Below, piece by piece: positions 31,410 to 44,382 of a stretch of 64,000 nt of DNA (positions within the stretch are counted from its first letter, which is position 1; every line of letters begins with the position of its first letter). Source of the stretch: Neostapfia colusana (taxonomy: Eukaryota > Streptophyta > Magnoliopsida > Poales > Poaceae). The stretch is taken from assembly GCA_030760725.1 (NCBI GenBank), contig JASWHV010000013.1:36676699-36740698 (forward strand), given 5' to 3'. The translations under genes were made by a program, and so were the position numbers. The notes under the pieces were generated by a model, which saw only the letters and a program-made list of their open reading frames with translations, had not been told where the DNA came from and did no database searches.

Positions 31410-32890
31410 ATGAAGAAATGGTACTTGGTTGATCCAAAACTCACATTGGCTGAATTTTGCATATAGCTTGTGATCCCGTAGGCGTTGGAGCACAATATGC
31501 AGATGTTCGGCGTGTTCTTCTTCCGATTAGAATAGACTAAGATATCGTGGATGAAGACCACGACGAACTTATCCAACTCCGGCATGAAGACTGAATTCAT
31601 CAAATACATAAAATGAGCCGGAGCATTGGTGAGTCTGAATGACATGACGAGATACTCATATAACCCGTATCTTGTCGAGAATGCCGTCTTTGGTATGTCT
31701 TCTTCCCGGATTTTGATCTGATGATATCCGGACCGAAGATCCATCTTCGAGAAAACCTTAGCACCCACTAGTTGATCAAAAAGTATATTGATATGTGGTA
31801 GTGGATACCTGTTCTTGATAGTTACGGCATTGAGCGGACGATAGTCCAAACATAGCCTCAGAGTCTCGTCCTTTTTCTTGACGAACAGCGTGGAGCACCC
31901 CCACAGTGATGAACTTGGTCGAATGAAGCCTTTCCTTAACTAGTCATTCAGCTGCTCTTTCAGCTCCGCGAGTTCCTTTGGTGCCATTTTATACGGCCTC
32001 CGAGAGATGGGTGTGGTTCCTGGTGCTAGTCCAATTTTGTACTCCACCTCACGTTCGAGCGGCATGCCCGGTAGATCATCGGGAAACAGATCCGGATATT
32101 CCCGGACCACTGGCATGTCCTCCAGTTTATTAGCTTCAACGGTGTGTACAACAGTAACTTCCGGTGCAACATTTCTCAGAATCAACGTGTGTTGCCCGTG
32201 CCTCCTTGAATTTAGCTGCACCGTTCGTGAACTAATATCAAAGATAGCTTGGTGATGTGTCAACCAAGCCATTCCCATGATTATGTCAATCTGCAAGCCT
32301 TCTATGATGATAAGAGTAGTAGGATATATCCGTCTATCCAAACATATAGGCGCTCGAGCAACAATCCTTCCCACTGTCCTACTACCTCCCGGTGAATTAA
32401 TTTGATACGATGCGGCCAAGGTGGTTGATGGTATTTGGTGCTTAACCACATAATCTTTGCTGATAAAATCATGTGTGGCACCGGAATCGAACAACACGAA
32501 CATGGGCTGATCACGTAGGCTGAACATACCCGCAAACACGTATTCTCCCACGGGAACATCTTCAACTGCCATATAGTTTATATTTCCCACTTTCAGTGCT
32601 GTCCTCCTTGGCTGACCATGGACTTTCTTTGCAGCTTGAGATGACATGTTACTACTGCTCTGTTTGGTCACATGGCACTCCTGAGTGATATGGCCCACAT
32701 CGTTATAAGTATCGTACGATGCGAGGTCAGGATCTTCACAAGATGGAAGTGGTTGATATACTTGTGCACTTTGTTGAGGTGGGGGTGCACAAATACTCAT
32801 TTGCTTCTGCTGAAGCAGTGGCTGAACATCCATTGTTGAGTATGGATGTAATCGGATCTGCGGTGGTCCGTCAAAGGATTGAATTTCCAC
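31410..32890 (-). pseudogene. Element M protease and reverse transcriptase (N-terminal part)
   Basis: The minus strand reads a degraded zinc knuckle (DVGHITQEC with its first two cysteines lost), then the retroviral-type protease with MFVLFDSGATHDFIS. The reverse transcriptase follows: PGMPLEREVEYKIGLAPGT, ISRRPYKMAPKEL, a stop at 31937-31939 inside the QLND-KGFIRPS region, then DYRPLNAVTIKNRYPLP and MDLRSGYHQIKI. The catalytic block reads FIHDILVYS, where the family has FIDD, so one active-site aspartate is lost. After that a frameshift leads to QVPFL, where the inverted segment begins. Confidence 0.85.
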
Positions 32891-33687
32891 CCCAGACGGA
32901 AAGCAATATATCGCTGGTTGTTCTTGAGGATAATAATCTGTACTTGCCGGTGGTAAGTTTCTCTTCCTCTTACTTTCCTTATACTGGAGTTCAGCTTTTT
33001 CTGAATCATAGAGGCATTGACTAAATCGCTATAATTCCCTTTATTGAATAGTGCCACTTTCGCCCGAAACTCCACATTGAGGCCTCGGAAAATGTACTGA
33101 CACTTCATCATCTCCTAATCTACATAAGCGGATGAATATTGTACTAAACGGTTAAATTCCGTAAAGTACTCCATAACACTCATCCCTTCTTGCTTGAGTT
33201 CATAGAACTCTTCGACTCTGGTTTGAACGATGCCCGCACAGATTTGACGTTCACGGAAAGCATCATGAAACTCCGTCCATGTCACACGATGGCCTTCAGC
33301 GATTTTTGCAAGATACTCAGACCACCAAGCCCCAGCGGATCCATGAAGTTGCTGAGTGGCAAATAAAGCCTTCTCATATTCATCACACCGGAGCATGTCC
33401 AATTTAGATTCAATAACTCGGAGCCAATAATCTGCCTCCAAGGCTTCTTTAGCTTTCGAGAATACCGGCGGTTGTCTTGCTAGGAAATCCAAATAAGTGT
33501 TCAGTGTGGGATTACGCTGTAAGGTCTCCTGTCGGATGCCTTGTTGCACCAACATGTCAAGAGACTCAGTCATTTTTCCCAACACCTCCGCCAGTCCGGT
33601 TGATGATGGCGGTGATCGTCGCTGCGACGAATCATGTCCATCCCGACTGGAACCACCAACCTCACACCCAGAATGAGTGTGATCCAT
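32797..33687 (-). pseudogene. gag: Element M gag
   Basis: The ATG at 33687 lies one base after a splice-acceptor-like CTCTTGCAG. The protein begins MDHTHSGCEVGGSSRDG and has the Gag core PLN/TYLDFLARQPPVFSKAKEALEADYWLRVIE, QQLHGSAGAWWSEYL and GMSVMEYFTEFNRLVQY. A TAG at 33112-33114 stops it at residue 191. The frame then continues with KCQYIFRGLNVEFRAKVALF to about 33000 before decaying. It would form the particle shell. Confidence 0.85.
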
Positions 33688-35424
33688 ACTGCAAGAGCGA
33701 AAAATTTACGGTTAATATCCAAGATTGTACTCAACTTGAACTCAAAATTATTAACCGCAAAAGCATCACATCAATAGTGCAGCATACATGAAATGGAACA
33801 AGGTTTTTGACAATTCTGAAATATAACCAATGATTGCTCAAGTTTGTCAAACACTTAAACCAACAACAAGGAATGATGAAAGATAACTAATGAATATGTC
33901 ATGGAACTTAGAGAAGTATAAAAACCTTCATGTCCACAACAAGTCTCAAGTTACATGGGCAATGAGCAATGCTCTGTTCAGAATGACCATTTGTCCTTAA
34001 TCCCTTAATTTTAATATGAAAATGGTGATTTCATGTCTCAAGTTGAATATAAAAGTTTTAGATAACTTCAATATATTTCCAACGAGTATTTATTTGCTTT
34101 CATATCAATTCCGGATCAGGAGTTATGATATTTCAAATTTAACAGAAATCTGGAACAATTTTGACAGCACCTCCTCTGAAAGTGGCTGTTTTGTCCGCAA
34201 GATTTCATAAAGTTCTACCCCAAATCTGTAGAAACTTTGAACTACAAAGTCGTAGCATATATCATACACTTTCTAAAAGTGTCTTACCTGACACTTAGAG
34301 ATTTTTCTACAAGAAGTTATGGTTGAAATACATAAAATTCCAGAGAGCATTTTTGGTCTGCCCTGTTTTCAGCCATTTGGAGGGTGATTCTGTGCTGGAC
34401 TTCTACAGAAAAGTTGTAGAAGACTTCAAAACCTTTCCATAAATGTATCCCTCACCTCCATTGGTTCAACCAATCAAAAGTTATGTCCTGTTCAAGTTCA
34501 GCAAAAATTCTGCCAAAAACAGGGGAGATTGTTTCTATGTCTTTTAGAATGAATCTATACCCCCAATTGACTCTTAGTTCAATAAAGAAGTTCATTAACA
34601 CCTAATGGAATCCTAGACTCCAAATTTACTCTTTTCTTTGAAAACTTCCTTTTTCATGCAGTTAAGAACATATCACGGTACCACGTTTCCTCACCAAATC
34701 AAAAATCCTAACCGACGTTACACCGGCATATACGTCTCAAGGGATGGCACTAAAATGATCACTCACGCACGTTTTCTAAACGACATGTTCTAACGTGGTC
34801 AAGGTACCTGCATAAAACCACTCAATAGTGAAGCACACAAAGATTTGTCATTTCAGGCAGGTCCATATCATAGTAAAAACATACGCCCCGTATCATTGCC
34901 ATACGGGTCGTCCTTGAGTCAATTCACATCTCAAAGTACAAGATCGGGTTATTCACCACCCGACAGAGGGCTCCACACCTTTGCAACTAAGCACATGGTG
35001 GAACAACGCTTTCGTATGCCTCATAGAACATGAAGAGATCTAGAGGACACGATGGGGTCTTCTCCTCTTGCCCCTTGGTTAGTGCACTGGAGGCTAGTGC
35101 ATTTCATATGTCTCTAAGACATGAAGAGCCTTAGAAAACATATTCACTTCCCGTCCATTTCTGCACGGGACATCCCACACTACTTTCCTCGTATGGGGGA
35201 GCTAACCAAAATTAATCCACTTTTGGTGGCGTTCCTTACCATGCTTACCTCCACGTAGGTGCGTCGTTACAGAATTAAAATATTGAACATTAACACACTG
35301 TTAGCTTGCCACCTTAAGTAACTATGCTATTAATAGTCCTTACGTGGGCATACTATACGTTTCTCACTAGTATACTTCTAAGTTTTCAAAAATATGCTCT
35401 TTTCATGCATGCTATTCCCAATGC
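33688..35424 (-). other. Element M leader (untranslated)
   Basis: It contains no credible coding frame. Two hairpins with the loop TCTTCAT are on the minus strand at 35113-35135 and 35024-35042. A splice-acceptor-like CTCTTGCAG ends it at 33689. Confidence 0.65.
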
Positions 35425-35437
35425 GGCTCTGATACCA
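35421..35437 (-). other. Element M primer binding site
   Basis: On the minus strand TGGTATCAGAGCCGCAT follows the LTR end CCCCACA after GGCG. TGGTATCAGAGC is the classic site for initiator-methionine tRNA in plant retrotransposons. Confidence 0.9.
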
Positions 35438-35441
35438 CGCC

Positions 35442-38400
35442 TGTGGGGAACCCCTTCCGGGATCCACACTCCAGGAATCACATTGGGTGGTGCCATACGA
35501 TGCGGCACCCAACAGCATACATGAAAAGAAACCATAAACATACAAAGTCTTTTATTTCTCAACATAGTGTCATTTACAACATAATGTACCGCAACGGTAC
35601 ACGCAGCAGAATATACATAAACACGTACTCTCGGTCCTAGCTAAGCAAAAGAGAAGACGTATAGCCCGCGGAAGCTTCTTACTAGCTTCAACAAAAATGA
35701 GTGCAGCGGCAAGGTTTCCGGTGAGTCTCTGATGTCTCACCGAACAACCATCTTCATAGCAATATTAATATAACCTGCAAAACACTAATAATGCAACCGT
35801 GAGCTCGAATGCTCAGCAAGGCTTAACCGTCTATCCTAAGTAAAGACCCTACATGCAGGAATTTATAAAGTAGGACAGCAGCTATTGCATTAGTACTCGC
35901 CTAAAATTAGATCCTTATTACCAGTTTTTCAGCAGCAATTTCATACGCCTTGAGCCTCCCAACATCGGAAATCCACAATCAAACAAGAAATGCTTCTTTC
36001 TGATGTTGTTTTGCCCAAAGTGGAATATAAATTTAGTGAGCTCTACAACTATAGCATACATGGTTGCAATACAATGAACTTATGAATTTCATAACAGCAA
36101 TGATTCATCTCACTTCATTTGGAAGTACTTACTACATCACAACTCAGTGAACAAGTGGTACTCATATAACCGCGAGGGATGGTGATTTGAATCAGGACAC
36201 ACCCGGAACACACGACACATACACCCGCCTCGAAAGACTCACACAATAGCTCTTTCTTATGTTGCATGCAACAACCTTTCATGCGTCACTCCAATGCCGA
36301 ACCAGTTCTATCGACCCATCAGAAGGGCCACTACCCGGAACACGTCGAAGTTGCTCCGCTAGTGGGTTTACACCTCTGACACCAGCCCCCAAAGGATGGC
36401 GGTATAAGTTTCGACACGAGAGTACCTGAGTTACATCGGTTTTCTGGACCCCATAATTCCAGTATGCATCCGGTACTGTTCAAACCTGCTCAGCAGGGCG
36501 GCATACGGATCGGTCCTTAACCGACACAAACAGAGCTACGGCAACACAGGCCCAACATCCTGCTGCTCCTACTCTCTGCTCGGTCTCATTTTCCATTCCA
36601 GGAATTTCATTCTCTAGAATCATACCCATTTGAACCAATTTCCTAGCCTCGCGAGTAGCTTCCAACTACCCGACTTGTACCGATTCCTATAAAATCTAAG
36701 TCTAGCAGAGACTACATGAAGGTAACCTGTTCTACCCTTCAACTCCAAGGATCTCGGGTCATGCATTTGGAGTATCAATCACCCTTTACCTAATGCACAA
36801 TACATACTAGACCAATGAAAGTGATACAAAGTAAAATATAACTAAAATCTGTTAAATGCAAACCGGGCTTGCCTATGTTGCTGCAGGTTTGATTCTAAAT
36901 TTAAGTCAGTAGCTTGGCGACGAGTAAAGCCTCAACTTGCTGCTCTGAGTCGAGTTCCTCGTTGAATGCCTCGTCGAGCTCCTTCGTCGTGTTTCCTACC
37001 GATATGAATATGCACAATTTTATAATGCAAGTAAAAGAATTATAAAACAACAGGTTTTCCGACATAAGAATGGTTCAGACCAACTTGTAAGTGAGTGATG
37101 AGCTCTGTTATATACAGAACCAGAGGAGAAATTTACTTGGGCATTGGATGCGGTGGGAGTAAAGTTCAAAGATCTATATAATGGACATAAGGAGGAAATT
37201 GGAAAGAACTAGCCGAGAACTAGGGAAGATGACTTCAATTTTCTCTGAAATTTTTACAGGGTTCCATAGGTCATACAGAGGTATCTTTGCAAAATTTCAG
37301 GTAAAGTTGATGAACAATATGGTCTAAAGAATTCCCTAGGTTAATTGGCTTCCTTAATTTCCTAATGAAATTCTAGGGTCTTGGCGTACTCCAATTTTGG
37401 TTTTTCAGAATCTTGGGGAGCCTTATGAGTCTATAGGACTTGGTTTCATAATTTTTGGAGTTCCCTACATGAAGATATGAATTTTTCATGATTGGGTAAA
37501 AAGCTGATAAAGTTTCTGTTGATTATTCCTAATTTTCAGAGACATACAAGATTGAATCATCATTTGACCTAGCAAATGAGGTCTAATGACTCTAAAATTT
37601 TTACTGGAGTTCCAATATATTTAGAGGAAGGTTCTGCCCGAAATTGGGATTTTTCCAATAAACATAACTCCTGTAATTAATTCCCAAAGATCTTCATTAA
37701 TTGAATTAATGAGCCAAATCCAGCAATTTTCATAAATATTGGGATGCACCCTTGGATAGTACTCACTGATAGGAATCCAATGAAATTTATTTGACAATTT
37801 TTGGAGTTCCTACTGAAAGTTATGAGCATTTGAAGTTGAACTAAAACTGAAAAATCGTAGAAAAGTTTAAAACCCTGCGCGCGGGCCCCACCACACGGCT
37901 GTTTCTTCTTCCTCACGCGCGGGCAGACCGAGCGGCGGCGTGCGGCGGTGTGTGCCGGTGATGGTCGCTGGACCGAAGCTCCCGGCCTCCCCTAGGGCTA
38001 ATTCTCGCTGCCTCTCACTTTAAGACCACGGGGAACTCGTTTTTGGGGTCGACCGAGGCCACCGGTCACCGGAAATACGGCGGCGACGAGCGGCGGCGGT
38101 GGCACAACTTCAGCGGTGTCGAACACGCACTACGATGGCTCAAAATCTTTGGTTCTTCTACCTAAAGCACCGTGGTGGAACCCTAATTTTCGTCATGTGC
38201 TCAAATCAGCTCCAAACGGGCTGCAAGTATGAGTTCATCGGTGACCTAGGTTAAAATTCGGGGATGAGTGAGGAAGAGGGTGAACAACGAGAATGTTCAT
38301 GTGGGCAGGGAGCTACTCTCTTATCCTTTGGCCGCTCGATATCGGAGCAGGAGCTGGCGCTCGCACGGTTCCTCGGGGTTGTGCTGCAGCCCCCGCTGGC

Positions 38401-38866
38401 GCGTTCCCGGTGAAAACAGAGGCGGTTCCCAGGCTGTGCAGCTGACTGGTGGGTCCAAAACTCCTCTCTCTTATCCTTTCAATTTGATTTACAAATAGAA
38501 AAAGTGCCCGTAAGATGATAAAAATTGGTAGATGAGCTAAAAAGAGTATGAGAAACACAATGGTGCACTCAAATTTGGTTTTCAGTGAAGTTGGAATTCG
38601 AAACTGAAATCTAAATTCAAATTTGAATTGCCTCCCGTTTTAATTTCTAACAAATAGTAAATCTTTTCCATTTGGACTGAACATTTGCAGGGCTATTATT
38701 GGCTGTATGGTGAACAAAATTGTGGATTTAGATCTCCGTGTTCGGAAATTTTGCACGTTTGATTTAGCACTTGGAGCTTACACCTTTATAATCAAAAGTT
38801 TAAATACCCTCTCCTTTTCTTCGGTGAGATTGGCAGCTTCACTTGCTAGAATTTTGGGATTTCACA
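35442..38866 (-). repeat. Element M 5' LTR (right), 3425 bp
   Basis: It runs from TGTGGGGAACCCC to GGGATTTCACA. It keeps the 36835-37250 segment lost from the left LTR, which includes a minus-strand stretch coding KELDEAFNEELDSEQQ and a GC-donor-like GCAAGCCCGG. It lacks about 342 bp at 38260/38261, with the bases TTCG at both deletion ends. Confidence 0.9.
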
Positions 38867-39833
38867 GCCGACCTCGCCGGACACCTAGCGGGCGCTGTCG
38901 CCAGTGCGCACCCATTTCCGGCCATCTCCGGCGGCCGGCGACCCCACAAATGAGTTCAGCCAGGTCGGAAAAGGGGGATGCGATGAGTTTGGCCTGGGTA
39001 GGTGCCCGGAAACTCAGTTCCAGCGACCCTCGTTTGAGGGCGCCGCTGCTCGGGCACGTTTGGCGCGAGGTTGAAGAAGCCGGACGCGCGGGACCCATGG
39101 GCAGAAATTTAAACATTTCTCGATTTTCAGATTTAGTTCGAACTTCAAACTCACACAACTTTTGCTAGGAAGCTCCAAATCGAGTGAACCAAATTTTTTT
39201 TGGATTCAGCTCTCTGAGTACTTTCAAACAAAACAAGTTTCACCCCATGAAAACCTTTGTTTCCCCAGAAATAATTCTCCAAAATTTAAATTGTTTAGAA
39301 TTTTAACTGGAGAATCCTTTAGTGGAAAATTCCGAAATTTGGCCAGGATGTTCCTTGTAATATCTCTGAGATACCATAAAAATTTCAGATCCATACAAGC
39401 TCATTTGATCCCCCTAATGGTGTGATTAATGAAACTGGTCCAGAGAAAAAGAAAAATGTCCAGAAACATTTTTCAGAATTTCTTTGAACTTGTGTAACTC
39501 ATATCTTTTGTTAGGATGCTCTAAATTAGATTAAACCAATTCCATTAGAACCATATGAAATTCTAGTTTCCAGAAAGTCATAGCTTGATCCATGAAAATC
39601 CTTAGAAAACCCTAAGAGCTCTAATTATGGCCAAATACACATTTATTTGTGCAGGGCTCCAATGAGCTTTGCTTTAAATGAAATTTAGCCAAGTTCCTGT
39701 TTAGGTTGTCACCAAACCACAGTAAAAATTTAAGAGTCAATAGGACTGTCTAGCTATACTTATGGTCTTTACCATATCAAATTCAACTCAATTGCATTTA
39801 AATTGACACACATCATAATTTTTTTTCGTGTAG

Positions 39834-41090
39834 TCGCTAAGATCGAAGAAGGCCCGGAGGTTTTGGATTTTATCACTCTGGAAGAACAACTAGCTTACGA
39901 CCAGCAGCAAGGCAAGCTCCGGTTTGCATTAGCCATTTCATAAAGTCTTATGTTTTGATCACTTACTTTATGTATATCCCACAATTGTGCATTAGAGTCT
40001 TGTTTGAAAACCCAAATGCATAGCCAAGGGAACTAGGGTTTTAGGCTTAGGTTTTAACCCTCAAGTAGCCACTGCAATGCTTAATCGGTGTAGGATTCGG
40101 TACAAGTCGAGTAGTTGAAACTACTAGCGAGAATAGGCTAGAGGCACACAACTCGGTTAGAGATAGACAATGAATCACATGGCAAGAAAATGAGACCAAG
40201 CAGAGAGTAAGGGCAGCAGGACATTGGGGCCTAGGTGTCATAGCTCTGCTTGTGTCGATTGAGGACCGAGCCATGTGCGGGCCTGTTAAACAAGATAGAA
40301 CAGTACTGAAGACCTACCGGATATATGGGAACTGGGAAACCGATGTAATTCGGGTAGCGATATGTTGAGGCATTGCTTGTCGTCCAGAGGGTAGGTTGAG
40401 AGCAGCGAGATGTAAATCGGCTGGCGGGCACTGCAGATGCTCCGCGCCTGCTCGGGACGATAGGACCGGTTCAACACTTGGCTAACGGATGAAAGGTGGT
40501 TGCATACGACGTCCGTGGTGATTGCTGTAGGCAACATCGAGTACGGGCGTACGTGACGGGTTATTCGGGTAACTCTGCAGGTGCAAATCAATTATAGTCA
40601 CCGTCCCTCGTGGTCAGTGAGTACCACTTGTTCACTGTACCGTGACATAGAAAGAACAGGCTAGTGTCATGTTAAAATATTGCTGGTTGAAATCTTTACA
40701 TTGTTTGCTAATGAAATGCTTTAATTTAGAGCTAATCAAAGTTATTTTCAACCTTAGGCAAAGCACATAAGAGAAATACGTTTCTTGTTTGATTGCGGCC
40801 TTCTTATGTGCCTTAGCACGAGGTTTTACACTAAATTGAGGCTAAAACTTGAAAGTAAGATTTAACTAATTAGGCGTGTCTTTTGCAACCTACTTTCCTG
40901 CTATACACTGCAAACCCAGCATGTAGAGTTTCATGTGTAGGTAAGACGGGTCAGTCTTGCTGAGCCATCATGCTCACTGATTGTGTTTGAAGCGTTTGCA
41001 GGGTACTACGAGGAGGAGGCTCCCGAGGAGGAGACGGGCCCCCAAGAGGGAACCAATGTTGAGTGGGAGCCGTGCACGCCGCCGTGTTAG
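39834..41090 (+). CDS. Two-exon ORF inside the solo LTR (exons 39834-39911 and 41002-41090), candidate
   Basis: Exon one (78 nt) follows TTTCGTGTAG and ends CAGCAAG|GCAAGC; it reads EEGPEVLDFITLEEQL. Exon two (89 nt) follows AGCGTTTGCAG, reads YYEEEAPEEETG then TNVEWEPCTPPC, and stops at TAG 41088-41090. Joined, they form one frame through a glycine codon, as in the first LTR. Confidence 0.45.
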
Positions 41091-41321
41091 TGTGCGTGTA
41101 TGCTAGTGAGGACACGTTCATGGCTGAACGTGAACTTCTTTTCCTTAGTCTACGCCCGTGAGTGTAGACTTAACATATTTTGATGTAATTATGTTCATAA
41201 ACACATTTATGTAATAAAATTTTTGCTTCTGCTTTATGCCTTTTATGTGTGTTATCCGGTGCTGTGCCACGCAGCACCTCTCAGCGTGATCCTGGATTGT
41301 CGAGACCGTCGGGTCCTCGCA

Positions 41322-44300
41322 GGGCTATTTCGCTGGAGACCAGCCTCGGCATCCTCATTACCCCATGAAGTGATTCTTCGCTGCACAAACCGAGTGTTTT
41401 CTACTTTGTTCGCACATTGAACCGAAACACCCCACCGAACGATCGCTTCTCTGCTCCACCGGCGATCAACCCACTCCGGTGCCTTTGACGTCCGGCTGAG
41501 CAGCTCAGAAGCTGCGCTGACCCTCACTTGACGTCCTCGAACTGTTGACAGCTCGTGACAGGCTTCCTTGGCCCAGTACCGAGCCTTTTCTTCTTCCTTG
41601 GTTCAACCCGAGCCGCCGCCATGAGAACACGTCATCCGGCAGCCACAGTCCTTCTTTCCCCGAGCTGTGAACATCAAAAAGGTTCGCTAAGGTCTCCTAC
41701 TCCTTCACCGCAAACCCCGGCCGCACGCCACTGGCTGTGCTTACCGGAATTTCAAGTTTTTGCGCCGGTGTGCAATATGTACCGCCGGCCAACTTTCAAA
41801 AATTTCTGCTACACGTCGCACCACTCATCACCAAACTTAGCAAACCACTTTTAGATGTCCATGCCAGTTCATAGGATCAGAAACCTCGGAGAACCATCGA
41901 GTATAGCCGCTGTTCTCTGAGTTGTGCTATTTTCTTTGATTTTTGACCTAGGTCACACGGTGAGATACTACTTAGAGCCTTTCCCGAGCTCATTTGAGTC
42001 CATGATGATCTTCCCTAGGGTGCACTGATGCTGTACGACCATTTGCTCGAGCTTTTGGGGTGCTAGGGAGGTTGGCCGACATAGCCGAAGTTCTCCCGAA
42101 GCCGCCGCACGTCGCCGGCCATGTTCCGGTCATCGACGTCCCGAGTTCATGCCACAAATGGATTCCTCGTGCCTGAGAACCCTCAGGCAGCGAGAATCAT
42201 GAAGTTCGGTGCACTGCAAAGCCCCTCCGCCGAGCACTCCGGCGAGGGGGACGGCGGCCGAGCGCGGGAGCGTGAGGTTGAAGACAACCCGCGGGCTCCG
42301 CGTGTCAGCCTCGGTTTTCCGGGTGCCCGATCTTCTGTGGCTCGGGATCAGTTTGTCACAACACACGGTTAACCCTGTGGCCCCGTGTGTTGTTGCTCCA
42401 GGGAGTGACACGTCACATATGGGCCCAGCGTCTGAATTTAAACATTTCTCGAGTTTTTCCAATTTTCCAGATTTCCCCAAACTTCAAACACACACAACTT
42501 TGGCTAGAAGTGTCCAAATCGAGTGAACCTAAATTTTTTGGATTCAGATCTCTGATTACTTTCCAGCAAAACAAGTTTCACTCCATGAAACCCATTATTT
42601 ATCCCAGAATTAATTCTCCAAAATTTAAATTGTTGGGAATTTTAACTGGAGATTCCTTTGGTGGAAAATTCTGAAATTTTGCCAGGATATTATTTGTAAT
42701 ATAACAGAGTCACCATAAAAATTTCACATCCATCCAAGCTCATTTAATCCACCTAATGGTGTGATTAAATAAACTGGTTCAGAGAAAAAGAAAAGTGTCC
42801 AGAAACATTTTTCAGAATTTCTCTGAACTTCTTTAGCTCATATCTTTTGCTAGGATTCTCCAAATTAGATGAAACCAATTCCATTAGAACCATCTTAAAC
42901 TCTAGTTTCCATAAAGTCATGACTTGCTCCATGAAAATCCCTAGAAAACCATAAGAGCCCTAATTATGGCCAAATACACATTTATTTGTGCAGGGCTCAA
43001 ATGAGATTTGCTTTAAATGAAACTTGGCGACATCCCTGTTTAGGTTGTCATCAAACCACAATAAAAACTTCAGATAAAAAGGGGCTGTCTATATATACTT
43101 ATAGTCTTCACCATCTCAATTCAATACAAATGCATTTGAATTTGACACGCATCGCATTTTCATTTCATGTAGTCACTAAGGTCGAAGAAGACCCGGAGGT
43201 TCTGCACTTCATTACTCCTGAAGAACACTTAGTCAGCGACCAGAAGCAAGGCAAGCTCTGGTTTGCATTAACCCTTTTATAAAGTCTTATATTTTGATCA
43301 CTTACCTTATGCATTTCCTATAATGTGCATTAGAGTCTTGATTGGAAGCTCAATTGCATAGCCAAGAGAACCAGGGATTTTGGGCTTAGGTTTTTAAACC
43401 TCGAGTAGCCACTGCAATGCTAAAATGGTATAGGATTCAGTAAAGACGAGTAGTTGGAACTACTTGCGAGAATAGGCTAGAGGCACACTACTCGGTTAGA
43501 AAGATAGACAATGAATCACATGTCATAAAAATGAGACCGAGCGGAGATGAAAGGTGGTTGCGTACGATGTCCATGATGGTTGCTGTAGGCAACATCGAGT
43601 ACGGGCGTACGTGACGGGTTATTTGGGTAACCCTGCAGGTGTAAATCGATTATAATCGCCATTCCTCGCGGTCTGTGAGTACCACTTGTTCACTGTACCG
43701 TGACATAGAAAAAACAGGCTATTGTCATGATAAAAGTTGCTGGTTCAAAGCTTTACATTGGTTGTTAATGAAATGCTTAGTTTAGAGCAAATTAAAGTTC
43801 CTTTCAACCTTAGGCAAAGCACATAAGAGGAATGCGTTTCTTGTTTGATTGCGGACTTCTTATGTGTCTTAGCACGAGGTTTTTCCACCAACTTGAGGCT
43901 AAAACTTGAAAGTAAGAGTCAACTAATTAGGCGACTCTTATGCAAAGTAATTTCCTATTATACACTGCAAATCTAGCATGCAGAGTTACATGTTTAGGTG
44001 AGACGGGTCAGTATTGCTGAGTCATCATGCTCACTGCTTGTTTGTTAAAGCGTTTGCAGGATTCTATAAGGAGGAGGCTCCCGAGGAGGAGACGGACCCC
44101 CAAGAGGGAACCACCGTCGAGTGGGAGCCGTGCGTGCCGCCGTGTTAGTGTGCGTGTGTGTGCTAGTGGGATCATGTTCACGTGCTGAACGTGAGACCTT
44201 TTGCTTAGTCTACACCCGTGAGTGTAGACTTTAATGATATTTTGATGTAACTATGTTGATAAAGAAGTTTATGTTATAAAATTTAGCTCCCGCTTATCGC

Positions 44301-44382
44301 CTTTTCTGTGTGTTATCCGGTGTTGTCCATTGCAGCACCCCTCAGCGAGATCCTGGATTGTCGGGACCGTCGGGTCCTCGCA
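41322..44382 (+). mobile_element. Element Q 5' LTR, second piece
   Basis: It begins with the duplicated GGGCT and continues the LTR broken at 24338. It is closely similar to 39100-41321 of the solo LTR and ends GGTCCTCGCA. The leader of element Q starts at 44383 without a primer site. Confidence 0.85.
43173..44148 (+). CDS. Two-exon ORF inside element Q 5' LTR (exons 43173-43250 and 44060-44148), candidate
   Basis: Exon one (78 nt) follows TTTCATGTAG and ends AAGCAAG|GCAAGC; it reads EEDPEVLHFITPEEHL. Exon two (89 nt) follows AGCGTTTGCAG, reads FYKEEAPEEETD then TTVEWEPCVPPC, and stops at TAG 44146-44148. The join is again in frame through glycine. Confidence 0.45.

Larger units (their letters stand above)
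25832..38866 (-). mobile_element. Element M: complete minus-strand Tekay/Del-type gypsy element (13.0 kb)
   Basis: LTRs lie at 25832-29167 and 35442-38866, with primer site, leader, gag, protease, reverse transcriptase and integrase between them on the minus strand. Flanking bases GCCAA (25827-25831) and GCCGA (38867-38871) are a 5-bp duplication with one change. Pol carries a 1.17-kb inversion and several stops, so the element is dead. The LTRs differ by two large complementary deletions plus scattered changes, so it is clearly older than the Tat-type insertion. Confidence 0.9.
24339..41321 (+). mobile_element. Solo Tekay/Del-type LTR (24339-25831 plus 38867-41321, 3948 bp), split by element M
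   Basis: It starts TGTAAGGGCCCAAG and ends GGTCCTCGCA. GGGCT flanks it on both sides (24334-24338 and 41322-41326), a perfect 5-bp duplication. With element M removed, the halves join smoothly: the left side CAATTTGGTGAAGGATTGAG and the right side ACCTCGCCGGA both match consecutive sequence at about 54880-54945. It contains the two-exon ORF blocks listed separately. A solo LTR normally arises by recombination between the two LTRs of a full element. Confidence 0.85.

Noticed and set aside
41322..44382. Tandem LTRs from unequal recombination
   Set aside because: The GGGCT duplication at 24334 and 41322 and the rejoining alignment explain the arrangement by insertion of a solo LTR.
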